Source of the DNA: DATKBT01 sp035546295
Lineage (GTDB): Bacteria > Acidobacteriota > Thermoanaerobaculia > Multivoradales > Multivoraceae
Length of the DNA stretch: 64,000 bases
Direction of reading: 5' to 3'
Assembly: GCA_035546295.1 (NCBI GenBank)
Contig: DATKBT010000021.1
Location: forward strand, 1 to 64,000
In this document: positions 1 through 8,452 of the stretch, piece after piece
Numbering within the stretch: position 1 is the first letter of the stretch
Layout: each line of letters starts with the position of its first letter
Position numbers and translations under genes: made by a program
The notes under the pieces: generated by a model
Seen by the model: only the letters and a program-made list of their open reading frames with translations
Databases searched by the model: none
What the model was told of the DNA's origin: nothing

Positions 1-27
1 ACAACCTCGAGCGGTTGAGCGCGAAGG

Positions 28-104
28 GCTAGCGGGCTCGTGGTGGTTACCACTCCCCATCGAGCCGCGAAAGCGAGGCGAGCTCATCCCACGAGCCCGC
101 TAGC
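28..104. repeat. REP/MITE-like hairpin element, copy 1
   Basis: A 77-bp element bounded by perfect 16-bp inverted repeats, GCTAGCGGGCTCGTGG at 28-43 and its reverse complement at 89-104. Related copies lie at 38937-39010 and, inverted, at 42603-42679. The interior resembles that of the third copy once one is reverse complemented. No transposase gene is visible, so it could only be a non-autonomous element. Confidence 0.8.
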
Positions 105-300
105 CGATCACTCGTGCGCCGCAAGCCCGCAAGCGGGCGCGGCTGGGTCGACCAGGCCACAGCCGTTTCTCTGGGCGAGCGCAGCGGCTTGATCGAACTT
201 TGACCACACTGTGAGCCTTGGTCTCGCGCTTGCGCGAGGCCAAAGACCGCCGCCTGCCGCAGGCAGGCAAGAACTTCCTTTTGGCCTAGTCGACCAAGGA
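105..300. repeat. Second dispersed repeat module, copy 1
   Basis: Directly abuts the hairpin element. Positions 105-205 are nearly identical to 39011-39112 (a few mismatches). Within it GGTCGACCAGGCCA (146-159) is mirrored, with one mismatch, by TGGCCTAGTCGACC (282-295), giving a larger inverted-repeat structure. This copy has an extra segment containing further small hairpins (around 216-275) that the other copy lacks. No coding potential recognised. Confidence 0.75.
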
Positions 301-334
301 GACGGCGGATCGGCGCGGCCTCGGAACGCCAGGC

Positions 335-2068
335 TCAGTCGTCGGCGACGACCAGGATCCGGCGGTCGGCAGGAACCCCCGTCAACCGCAGCCGCGTTCC
401 CTTCGGCCAGCGGATCTCGAGCGCGCCGCCCGTCGTTTCGCTCCAGCCGAAGTGGACGGGCAGCGCGCTCTGCGACAGGTACGAGGAGCCGGTCCGTCGC
501 TCGCGCACGGCCGGGGGGCTGGCGCCCTCCGGGGTCCACTCCAAGCGCGCGCCGATCGCGTCGCGTGTCGACCGCCAGCGGGCGCCGCCCTGATCCCCCC
601 CTCCCGTCGTGCCCCCGTCGAGGCCGAGCGCGAGCAGGTCCACTTGCAGCCACGACCCAGACGCCGCCACGTTCTCGTAGACCTCGGCGACCTGATTCGA
701 GCTCACCAGCACCGCGTCGAGATCGCCGTCCCCGTCGAGGTCGCCGGTGGCCAGCCCGCGGCTCACCCGCCATCCCGCCGGCCCTTCCTCCCTGGTCCCC
801 ACCGCCTCCGCGACCAGGTCGAAGACGCCGTCGCCGCGGTTCGCGTAGAGCTGGTTGGGCTGTGCGTACTCCTTGACGTTGGAGAGCAGCTCGGCGTTGT
901 CGAGGATGTGGCCGTTGGCGACCAGCAGGTCGAGGTCGCCGTCGTGGTCGAAGTCGTGCGCGGCGACTCCGAAGCCGAGGACGCGCAGCGACGGCTCGGC
1001 GAGCCGAGAGGGGAAGCGGCGGTCGATGAAGGTCATGCCGCCGACGTTGCGATAGAAGGCGTTGGTCTCGAGCGCGAAGTTGGTGACCACCAGGTCGATC
1101 GCACCGTCGCCGTCGAGATCCGCGGCTTCGACCCCCATCCCCGCTTCCGGCTTGCCGAGGTGCGAGTAGGCGGCGCCCGAGAGCAGCGAGACGTCCTCGA
1201 AGGTGCCGTCGCCGCGGTTGTGGAAGAGCAGGTTGGGGTCGAGGTCGTTCGCCACGTAGAGGTCGGACCAACCGTCGCCGTCGAAGTCCGCCGCCACCAC
1301 TCCGAGACCGGCCTCGACCGCGGTGCCGAGGCCGGCCGCCCCCGCCACCTCCTCGAAGGTGCCGTCGCCGCGGTTGCGATAGAGACGGTCGGGGAGGCCC
1401 TGGTAGACGTCCGGGTGGCAGTAGCCACGGATGCCCTTGACCCGGTCGCCGCAGAAGACGTGGTGGTCGAGCGCAAAGTCGACGTAGCTCACCACGTACA
1501 GGTCGAGGTCGCCGTCGCGGTCGGGATCGAAGAAGGTGGCCGAAGAGCTCCACTGCTCGTCGGCGACGCCCGCCGCGCCGCCCACCTCCACGAAGGTGCC
1601 ATCCCCCTCGTTGCGGTAGAGAGCGTTGGCGCCGAAGGCGGTGAGGTAGACGTCCTGGTCGCCGTCGCCGTCGATGTCTCCGGCGACGGCGCCGCAGCCG
1701 TAGCCCGTGAAATCGATGCCGGCGGCCACGGTGACCTCGACGAACGAGAGGCGCGGGGGCGAGCGCGAGTCCCCTGGGACCGCGCCCTCGTTGCGCAGGA
1801 GCCGCGTACGCGGCGGCTCGCCTTCGTAGCCGGGCAACGGCGCGCCGTCGACGAACAGTACGTCGGCGTCGCCGTCGCCGTCGTAGTCGAAGACCAGCAC
1901 GCCGCCGACCATCGTCTCGACCATGTAGCGCTCGCCCGAGCCGCCGTGGTGATGGCGAACGTCGAGGCCCCAATCGGCGGCGACCTCGCGGAACCAGGTC
2001 TCGGAGCGAGCAGCGACCGCCAGGCTCGCGCTCGCCAGCAGCAGCGGCGCGACGGCACGCCAGCTCAC
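335..2068 (-). CDS. CRTAC1-like FG-GAP/VCBS repeat protein with ASPIC/UnbV domain
   Basis: 577-residue predicted exported protein. It begins at a GTG (2068) whose bases overlap the stop of the upstream gene (GTGA), implying translational coupling. An N-terminal hydrophobic segment (about residues 6-22) looks like a signal peptide. At least seven calcium-binding-type loops of the form D-x-D-G-D-G-x-x-D are spread through residues 60-450, typical of beta-propeller FG-GAP repeats. The C-terminus (about 480-570) matches the ASPIC/UnbV pattern, including a GSSYLSQS segment and a WPKG motif. The family is secreted or surface-exposed with unknown ligand. Last gene of a four-gene run. Confidence 0.9.
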   Translation of the reverse strand: MSWRAVAPLLLASASLAVAARSETWFREVAADWGLDVRHHHGGSGERYMVETMVGGVLVFDYDGDGDADVLFVDGAPLPGYEGEPPRTRLLRNEGAVPGDSRSPPRLSFVEVTVAAGIDFTGYGCGAVAGDIDGDGDQDVYLTAFGANALYRNEGDGTFVEVGGAAGVADEQWSSSATFFDPDRDGDLDLYVVSYVDFALDHHVFCGDRVKGIRGYCHPDVYQGLPDRLYRNRGDGTFEEVAGAAGLGTAVEAGLGVVAADFDGDGWSDLYVANDLDPNLLFHNRGDGTFEDVSLLSGAAYSHLGKPEAGMGVEAADLDGDGAIDLVVTNFALETNAFYRNVGGMTFIDRRFPSRLAEPSLRVLGFGVAAHDFDHDGDLDLLVANGHILDNAELLSNVKEYAQPNQLYANRGDGVFDLVAEAVGTREEGPAGWRVSRGLATGDLDGDGDLDAVLVSSNQVAEVYENVAASGSWLQVDLLALGLDGGTTGGGDQGGARWRSTRDAIGARLEWTPEGASPPAVRERRTGSSYLSQSALPVHFGWSETTGGALEIRWPKGTRLRLTGVPADRRILVVADD

Positions 2069-3735
2069 GGGGCGCTGCTCCGTCGGAGCACGATGCGACG
2101 ATCCGCGGGAACGTCGCGGAGCTCGACCCGAGCACCCTCCGGCCAGCGTATGTGCACGGTGGCTGCCGCCGAGTCGCCGAGCCCGAAGTGCAGGTCGAGC
2201 GGCGAAGCCGACTGATAGGAACCTCCCGCCCGGACCTCCCGGGCCTGGCTCCGCTTCCCGCCCGACGGGCGGACCTCGACGCGGGCGCCCACAGCGAATC
2301 GGTTGGCGTCGCGCTCGGACTCGAGCGCGAACCGTAGGAACCTCCCGCTCGGGCCCAGGTTCTCGTAGACCTCCGCCGCGGCGTCGGAGTTGTTGACCAC
2401 CAGGTCGAGGTCGCCGTCACCGTCGAGGTCTCCGGCGGCGAGCCCTCGGCTCGACTCGACCCGCGACAGCCCTGCCTCCGCATTCTCGACCATCTGTCCG
2501 GAGCCGCGGTTGAGGAAGACCTGGTTCGGTTGACGGTAGGAGGCCTTGCCGGTCACCAGCCGCATGTCGTGGATGATGTGGCCGTTGGCGACCACGATGT
2601 CGAGATCTCCGTCCGAGTCGAGATCCTCCATCACGACGCCGAATCCGACGTAGGGCAGCGACGGCTCCGCGATGCCGCTGCTGAAGCGGCGGTCGACGAA
2701 CAGGCCGGCCCCCGCGTTGCCGTAGAGCGCGTTCGGCTGGCGATCCAGGTGCGTGGTCATCAGGTCGATGCGGCCGTCGCCATCGAGATCCTCGGCGGCG
2801 ACTCCCATGCCGGCCTCGGGCTCTCCGCGGTCGGAGAGAGCGGCGCCGGCGAGCATCGCGATCTCCTCGAAGGCGCCGTCGCCGCGATTGCGATACAAGA
2901 GGTTGGCGGTCATGTCGTTGGCGACGTACAGGTCCAGCCAACCGTCGTCGTCCAGGTCGCTGGCCACGACCCCCATGCCGTTGCCTCGCGCCACGCCGAC
3001 GCCGGCGGCGAGAGAGGCGTCCTCGAAGGTGCCGTCGCCGCGGTTCCGGTAGTAGCGGTCGGGCAGGCCGCGGTAGACGTTCGGGTGGCAGTAGGAGCGC
3101 AGCCCGAGCTCCTTCTTGCCGCACGTCTCGTTGCGGTCGACCGAGAAGTCGACGTAATTCGCCACGTACAGATCGAGGTCGCCGTCCCGGTCGAAGTCCC
3201 CGAACGCCGCCGACGAGCTCCACAGCGGGTCGCCGACTCCGGCGCCCTCGGTGGCGTCCGTGAACGTGCCGTTTCCACGGTTCAGGAACAGTTGGTTGGC
3301 GCCGTACGCGGTGACGTAGAGATCCAGGTCCCCGTCGCCGTCGACGTCGCCCGGCACCGCTCCCATGCCGTAGCCGGTCACCTCGAGGCCGGCCTCGGCG
3401 GCGATTTCCACGAACCTCGCTCCGTCGTTGCGGTACAGCGCCGTGCGTGACGGCTCGCCGGAGCCGAGGGGGAGCGTCCCGCTGTCGACCAGCAGCACGT
3501 CGAGGTCGCCGTCGGAGTCGAAGTCGAAGAGCACGACCCCGGACCCCATGGTCTCGGGCATGTAGAACTCGCCGGTGCCGCCGTGACGGTGCCGGAACTC
3601 GATGCCCCAGCGCTCGGCGACGTCGGCGAAGCGAACCGCGCCCGCGGGCGCAGGTGCGATCACGCCACCCAGGAGGACGCCCAACGACCAGGCCGCCACC
3701 ATGTCGCGCGGCTCCGATAGCACCGCCCGGATCAT
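2065..3735 (-). CDS. CRTAC1-like FG-GAP/VCBS repeat protein with ASPIC/UnbV domain
   Basis: 556-residue paralogue of the following gene. The ATG at 3735 overlaps the stop of the upstream TPR gene (ATGA), which decides this start over a GTG nine bases upstream. It has a hydrophobic export signal in the first ~35 residues, then repeated D-x-D-x-D-G-D-x-D loops forming an FG-GAP propeller. The C-terminal ASPIC/UnbV segment contains GSYQSASPLDLHFGLG and a WPEG motif. It also overlaps the next gene by four bases. The pair shares layout and motif spacing, consistent with tandem duplication. Confidence 0.9.
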   Translation of the reverse strand: MIRAVLSEPRDMVAAWSLGVLLGGVIAPAPAGAVRFADVAERWGIEFRHRHGGTGEFYMPETMGSGVVLFDFDSDGDLDVLLVDSGTLPLGSGEPSRTALYRNDGARFVEIAAEAGLEVTGYGMGAVPGDVDGDGDLDLYVTAYGANQLFLNRGNGTFTDATEGAGVGDPLWSSSAAFGDFDRDGDLDLYVANYVDFSVDRNETCGKKELGLRSYCHPNVYRGLPDRYYRNRGDGTFEDASLAAGVGVARGNGMGVVASDLDDDGWLDLYVANDMTANLLYRNRGDGAFEEIAMLAGAALSDRGEPEAGMGVAAEDLDGDGRIDLMTTHLDRQPNALYGNAGAGLFVDRRFSSGIAEPSLPYVGFGVVMEDLDSDGDLDIVVANGHIIHDMRLVTGKASYRQPNQVFLNRGSGQMVENAEAGLSRVESSRGLAAGDLDGDGDLDLVVNNSDAAAEVYENLGPSGRFLRFALESERDANRFAVGARVEVRPSGGKRSQAREVRAGGSYQSASPLDLHFGLGDSAAATVHIRWPEGARVELRDVPADRRIVLRRSSAP

Positions 3736-5693
3736 CCGCGCCACGGCGTCCGCGCCGGCTCGCCGCGCTCGTAGCGCTCCAGACGCTCGAGCCGGGCCGC
3801 ATGGGCGGGGCCCCCGGCCTCCCCCTCATCGCCCGCCTGACGGACCACGCGCCGCTGCCAGGCCGCCGCTTCGTCGTAGCGGCCGATCTCGGCCAGCGCC
3901 ATCGCCAGCGTCTCGGCGTGATCGAGGGTGAGCGCTCGTTCGACCACGCCCTGAGCGAGCTCGACGGCGCGCTCCCCGTCGCGCACCGCAGGGTCGCTGG
4001 CGCTGGCCAGCAGGCGCGCCAGCAGGTGGCGCAGATTGATCGCCGTCGGGAACTCGCGAAGCGCCTCCTCCAGCGCCTTCCTCGCCTCCGCTTCGCGCTC
4101 CCCGAGCAGCAGGGCCATCGACAGCTCGAAGCGGTACCGCTCGTTGCGCGGCTCGAGCTCGACCGCGCGAGCGAAGGCTCCGGCGGCCTCCTCGAGGGCC
4201 CCCTCGCGAGCGCGGATCACGCCCCAGGAGCGCTGCGCCTCGGCCAAGCCGGGCGCGAGCTCGATCGCCCGCCGGTAGTGCTCGCGGGCCTTCGCGGCGT
4301 CTCCGCGGCGCTCCGCGACGACTCCGAGGTGGTAGTGCGCCTCGCCGCGCCCCGGGCGCTGCAGGCCGCCGGAGTCGGCGACCTGGCGGAGCTCCTGCGC
4401 CGCTTCCTCGAGGCGCCCCGCCTCCACCAGCACGCTGCCCAGCTTGAGCCGCCCGTAGTCCTGCAGCGGATCCTCCTCGAGCAGGGACCGCAGCTCCGCG
4501 ATCGCCTCGTCGACCCGGCCCACCTTGGCGAGCAGAGTCGCCCAATCGGCGTGGATGACCTTCTCGGCAGGGTCGATCTCGTGGGCCCGCCGGTAGTGCT
4601 CGAGCGCCTCGTCGTAGCGGCCGAGGTCGGCGAGCGCGGTCGCCAGGCTGTACTGAGCGCCACGGTGGTTCGGATCGATCTCGACCGCACGACGCAGCGT
4701 CTTCATCCCCTCCTCCCAACGGTCGAGACCGAGCAGCGCGATCCCTAGGTTGTTGAGGGCGACCACGTCGTCCGGCTTCAGCTCGAGATAGCTCTCGTAG
4801 TAGGGCACCGCTTTCGCGAGCTCCTGACGGCGCATGGCGTCGCTCGCCATCTGGATGTGCGCCTCGGCGCTCGCGTTCTCCAGGCCCAGGCTCTCGATCA
4901 AGGGGTCGTCGAAGGTGACGCGACCGTGCTTGTTCTTCCTGAGCGCCTCGCGGGCGCGCTCGACGTCGCCGAGACCGCGGTAGGCCATCCCTAGCGTGTG
5001 GTAGAGCTCGTCGGCGTCGGGCTGGAGCTCGAGCGCCCGCTCGACGCGATCGACCGCCCGCTGGTGCTGGCCGGCCTCGAGGTCGAGCCGGCCGAGGCCG
5101 GCGTGGGCGGCGGCGACGTCCTCGTCGAGGGCCAGGGCTCGCTCGTAGAACTCTCGCGCCAGCTCGACCCCACCGCGCTTCGAGTGCACGTCGCCCAGCC
5201 GGACCAGCGTCGGCAGGTCGTTCGGGCGCAGCTCGAGGACGCGCTCCAGGTTGCCGATGGCCTCTTCGAGCTGGCCTTCGAAGGTCTGGTGGGCGGCCAG
5301 GAAGTATGGCCACCGATGATCGTTCGGCGCCAGCAGCTTGGCGTTCTCGAGGGCGATGCTCGCGAGATCGACAAGGTCGTACAGGAAGTAGAGCCGCCCG
5401 AGCCGGCCGAAGGCTTCGGCGAGGCGCGGCAGCGGCGTCGAGGGATCGGCGATCAGCAGGTCGAGCTGGCGACGCAGCTCGGTGAGCTGCCCACGAACCG
5501 CGTCCTCCTGGGTCTCGAGCGCGGGCTGCGGCAGCTCGGCGAGCGGCGGCCTGGCTGGAGCCGCGACCGCTTCGGCGGCCGGCTGCCGGCCGGCTGCCGG
5601 GAACGCCAGGAGCGCGACCAGCAGGCACGCCCGCGACCCTCGCCACCGGCACCTGCCGAGGCGGTCGCGGAGGGCGTCGCGATCATTGCGCAA
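3732..5693 (-). CDS. Large exported TPR-repeat protein
   Basis: Predicted 653-residue protein made almost entirely of tetratricopeptide helices (many A-x-x-x-L-G-x-x-x-x-x-x-G-x-x-x-x-A patterns across about residues 90-620). The likely start is a TTG at 5693, just inside the 3' end of the upstream gene, followed by a basic stretch and a hydrophobic signal-like segment (ACLLVALLAFPAAG). No ATG fits ahead of this signal, so the start is uncertain. The gene is embedded between CRTAC1-like genes with overlaps on both sides. TPRs are protein-interaction scaffolds; the partner is plausibly one of the co-translated FG-GAP proteins, but that is inference. Confidence 0.85.
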   Translation of the reverse strand: MRNDRDALRDRLGRCRWRGSRACLLVALLAFPAAGRQPAAEAVAAPARPPLAELPQPALETQEDAVRGQLTELRRQLDLLIADPSTPLPRLAEAFGRLGRLYFLYDLVDLASIALENAKLLAPNDHRWPYFLAAHQTFEGQLEEAIGNLERVLELRPNDLPTLVRLGDVHSKRGGVELAREFYERALALDEDVAAAHAGLGRLDLEAGQHQRAVDRVERALELQPDADELYHTLGMAYRGLGDVERAREALRKNKHGRVTFDDPLIESLGLENASAEAHIQMASDAMRRQELAKAVPYYESYLELKPDDVVALNNLGIALLGLDRWEEGMKTLRRAVEIDPNHRGAQYSLATALADLGRYDEALEHYRRAHEIDPAEKVIHADWATLLAKVGRVDEAIAELRSLLEEDPLQDYGRLKLGSVLVEAGRLEEAAQELRQVADSGGLQRPGRGEAHYHLGVVAERRGDAAKAREHYRRAIELAPGLAEAQRSWGVIRAREGALEEAAGAFARAVELEPRNERYRFELSMALLLGEREAEARKALEEALREFPTAINLRHLLARLLASASDPAVRDGERAVELAQGVVERALTLDHAETLAMALAEIGRYDEAAAWQRRVVRQAGDEGEAGGPAHAARLERLERYERGEPARTPWRG

Positions 5694-7482
5694 CCGGTGT
5701 CCCCGTCCCCTGCCTGAGGGTCGTGTAGGCCCCCACCTCCACCGCGTCGGGACCGAAGTCCTCGCTCGTCCCGTCGGGCCAGCGCACCCGCACGCGCTCG
5801 ATCGCTCCCGGCCCCTCGCCGTCGCCGAGCCCGAACAGCACCCGCGGGTCGTTGGCCGAGACGTAGCTGCCATCGGTCTTCACCCGCCGCCACTGGACCG
5901 GCCGGCCGGTGCGGTGGAGAGCGACCTTGGCGCCGAGCGCGTCACGATCGTGCTGGGCGAGCAGGAGCCGGAGGCCGAGCCAGGGCCGATCCTGGCCCAC
6001 CTGGTTGACCAGCAGGCGCACCGGACCGGCGTTGTTGATGACCACCAGGTCGGAGTCGCCGTCGTTGTCGAGGTCGCCCGCCGCCACTCCGCGGCTCACC
6101 TCCGACAGCTCGACGCCTTCGACGAGGTCGATCGGGACCTCCTCGTAGCGCCCGCCGCCGAGCCCGCGGAACAGCGCATTGGGCTCGGCGAGCGGGTGCA
6201 GGCTGCCTTCGCGAAGCTGCGACTCGATCCGTTTGACCGCGCCGTTGGCGACGTAGAGGTCGACGATGCCGTCGTTGTCGACGTCGATCAGGGCGGTGCC
6301 GAAGCCCGTCGCCTGCCAGCTCGCCCGGCCCAGCCCGCTGTCGGCGCTCTGATCGGTGAACATGCCGCTGCCGTCGTTGACGTACAGCGTGTTCATCTCC
6401 ATCCGCAGATGGGTCATGAACAGGTCCTCGTGGCCGTCGCCGGTGAGGTCCCCCGCGACCACCCCCATCGAAGCCTGCGGCTGCCCCTGACCATCGACCG
6501 CGGTGCCGCCGAGCAGCGCGTCGTCGACGAAGGTGCCGTTCTGCTGGTTGAGCCAGAGCTGGTTCTCGAGCTGGTCGTTGGCGACGTACATGTCGAGCCA
6601 GCCGTCGTCGTTGAAGTCCCCGGCGACCAGACCGAGCGTGGTCGACACCGGGTTCTCGAGCAGGGCGGTGGCCGAGACGTTCTCGAAGCGCTCGCCCGAG
6701 ACGTTGCGCAGCAGCCGGTTGAGAAGCGGGCCGTACGAAAGCGGGCCGCAGTACTCGATCGCGCCGGTCGCGCTGGTGCACTTCTTGTGCAGCGCCACGC
6801 GAAACTCGACGTAGTTGCCGATGAACAGGTCGAGCCAGCCGTCGCGGTCGTAGTCGAAGAACGAGGCCGCGACCGACCACTCTCGATCGTCGCTCGCGGT
6901 CTGCTCGGTGACGTCGGCGAAGGTGCCGTCCCCGAGATTGCGCAGCAGGCGGTTGGCGCCGAGGCCGGCGACGTAGAGGTCGACGAACCCGTCGTTGTCG
7001 TAATCGCCGGTGGCGACTCCCATCGGCTGTCCGCTGACGCCGAGCTTCGCCTGCTCGGTGACGTCGGTGAAGCGGAGCGTCCGCGAGCCGTCGGCGCCGA
7101 TCTCGAGGTCGTTGCGGTAGAGCCGATCGGTGAGCGGCAGGGGACCCGGCGGCTCGAACACGACGTCGTCGAGGGCATCCCCCTCGAACAGGTTGCCCTG
7201 CAGCAGGTAGACGTCGAGGTCGCCGTCGTTGTCGTAGTCGAGGACCGCGACTCCGCCCGACATGACCTCCGGAAAGTAGAGCTTGCCGACCATCCCGTTG
7301 AAATGGACAAAGTCGAGCCCCGCCTCCTCGGCGCGCTCGACGAAGAGCGGTCGGGAGGAGCTCTCCGCGCCGACGGCAAGCCCGGCGACCGATCCGCCAG
7401 CCACGACGCAGGCGGCCAGGCCCGCCAGACGGACGACGGAGCGAATCGGCGATCGGCGGGGCGCAGTGGCGTTGGTTTCCAT
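5683..7482 (-). CDS. CRTAC1-like FG-GAP/VCBS repeat protein with ASPIC/UnbV domain
   Basis: First gene of the coupled run, 599 residues from the ATG at 7482. It begins with a basic N-region and hydrophobic core ending near residue 40, a probable signal peptide. Repeated Asp-rich loops (for example DYDNDGDLDVY, DYDRDGWLDLF, DVDNDGIVDLY) mark the FG-GAP propeller. The C-terminus carries the ASPIC/UnbV signature (GSYVSANDPRVLFGLGDGEG, then WPDG). It overlaps the putative TTG start of the TPR gene by about 11 bases. Role is unknown beyond a likely extracellular calcium-dependent binding function. Confidence 0.9.
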   Translation of the reverse strand: METNATAPRRSPIRSVVRLAGLAACVVAGGSVAGLAVGAESSSRPLFVERAEEAGLDFVHFNGMVGKLYFPEVMSGGVAVLDYDNDGDLDVYLLQGNLFEGDALDDVVFEPPGPLPLTDRLYRNDLEIGADGSRTLRFTDVTEQAKLGVSGQPMGVATGDYDNDGFVDLYVAGLGANRLLRNLGDGTFADVTEQTASDDREWSVAASFFDYDRDGWLDLFIGNYVEFRVALHKKCTSATGAIEYCGPLSYGPLLNRLLRNVSGERFENVSATALLENPVSTTLGLVAGDFNDDGWLDMYVANDQLENQLWLNQQNGTFVDDALLGGTAVDGQGQPQASMGVVAGDLTGDGHEDLFMTHLRMEMNTLYVNDGSGMFTDQSADSGLGRASWQATGFGTALIDVDNDGIVDLYVANGAVKRIESQLREGSLHPLAEPNALFRGLGGGRYEEVPIDLVEGVELSEVSRGVAAGDLDNDGDSDLVVINNAGPVRLLVNQVGQDRPWLGLRLLLAQHDRDALGAKVALHRTGRPVQWRRVKTDGSYVSANDPRVLFGLGDGEGPGAIERVRVRWPDGTSEDFGPDAVEVGAYTTLRQGTGTPVAQ

Positions 7483-7788
7483 CGCTGCAGGGACTCGTGC
7501 CCGGCCGCGGCCGAGACCGTTCGGGTGGCGGCGCGCGGGCGTCTCGGCGAACGGTCGCCGGTCAACCATTCTTCCAGGGACCTCGCGCAGCGGCAAGGAA
7601 CGCCGCCCGCCGACAGGCTCGCGATCGAGCTGGCGCGAGCCTGCTCCGGCAGTTGACACGACCGATGGCGATTCGGGAAGGAGCGCCCGGCGCCACCGGT
7701 CGGCGCGACTCCGGGATAGGCCGGACGGAATCGCGAGCCCGACCCGGCCCAACGGCATCCGACCGACCCGGCCCAACGGTATCGGCCG
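7483..7788. other. Intergenic region upstream of the CRTAC1/TPR run
   Basis: About 306 bases between two minus-strand genes. It presumably carries the promoter for the four-gene run. The only structure seen is a pair of near-identical direct repeats (core GACCCGGCCCAACGG) at about 7741-7780. No small gene or RNA was recognised. Confidence 0.5.
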
Positions 7789-8310
7789 CTACAGCTCGAG
7801 AGTCACCGACCTCGAGACCGGGAGCCCGGGGACCTCGCCGGCCGGCGTCCAGACCTCGATCGGCTGCTCGCTCCCCTCCTCGCTCTCGAGGGTCACCGCG
7901 AGCCAGGACGCCTCGCGCAGAGCCACTTCGACCGTGAGCTTGCCGTCGTCGGGCCGCGAGCGCCCGGTCTCGGTCGTCCAGAAGTTGAAGAGGCGCACTT
8001 CGGTGGTCCGGCCGGCAGGCAGCTTCTGGTAGTAGAGCTGCTTCGCGTAGACGGGAAGGGCCTCGCCGCCGAGCCGCACCTCGAAGCGCAGCGCATAGAC
8101 CGGGCGCTCGCCGCGGTTCTCGATGCGCACGCGGAGCTGACAGAGGGTCTCCACTGCCGGATCCGGCGGCGTCACTTCGACGGCCGCGATGACGAGCGGC
8201 GACGGTGGGCTCTCCTGCCCCATCGCCGGCGCCAGGGCGACCGACAGTGAGAGGTGGACCAGCGCGATCGGCAGCCAGCGACGGCGATTCGGTGCGCTCA
8301 TCGGTCCCAT
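7789..8310 (-). CDS. Conserved hypothetical exported protein
   Basis: 173 residues from the ATG at 8310 (an ATG at 8301 is equally plausible). It starts with a short basic region and a hydrophobic stretch ending AMGQE, a likely signal peptide. The rest is predicted beta-rich, with a segment (VETLCQLRVRIENRGERPVY) reminiscent of CARDB-type immunoglobulin-like domains that describe disrupted or unequal strands. Function not recognised. It is divergent from the DUF3179 gene, with about 140 bases between the starts. Confidence 0.7.
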   Translation of the reverse strand: MGPMSAPNRRRWLPIALVHLSLSVALAPAMGQESPPSPLVIAAVEVTPPDPAVETLCQLRVRIENRGERPVYALRFEVRLGGEALPVYAKQLYYQKLPAGRTTEVRLFNFWTTETGRSRPDDGKLTVEVALREASWLAVTLESEEGSEQPIEVWTPAGEVPGLPVSRSVTLEL

Positions 8311-8452
8311 GCTATCCAACCGCGGCGTCCGAGCCGTCGACGAGACGAGGGCCTTCCAGCCCCGCCGAGGCGGTACCGGGGTTCCGTACCAGGAGCGTCC
8401 CGTACGATGGGGGCGGCCACGATCGAGATCCGGATGATCCCGAGGAGGCGAA

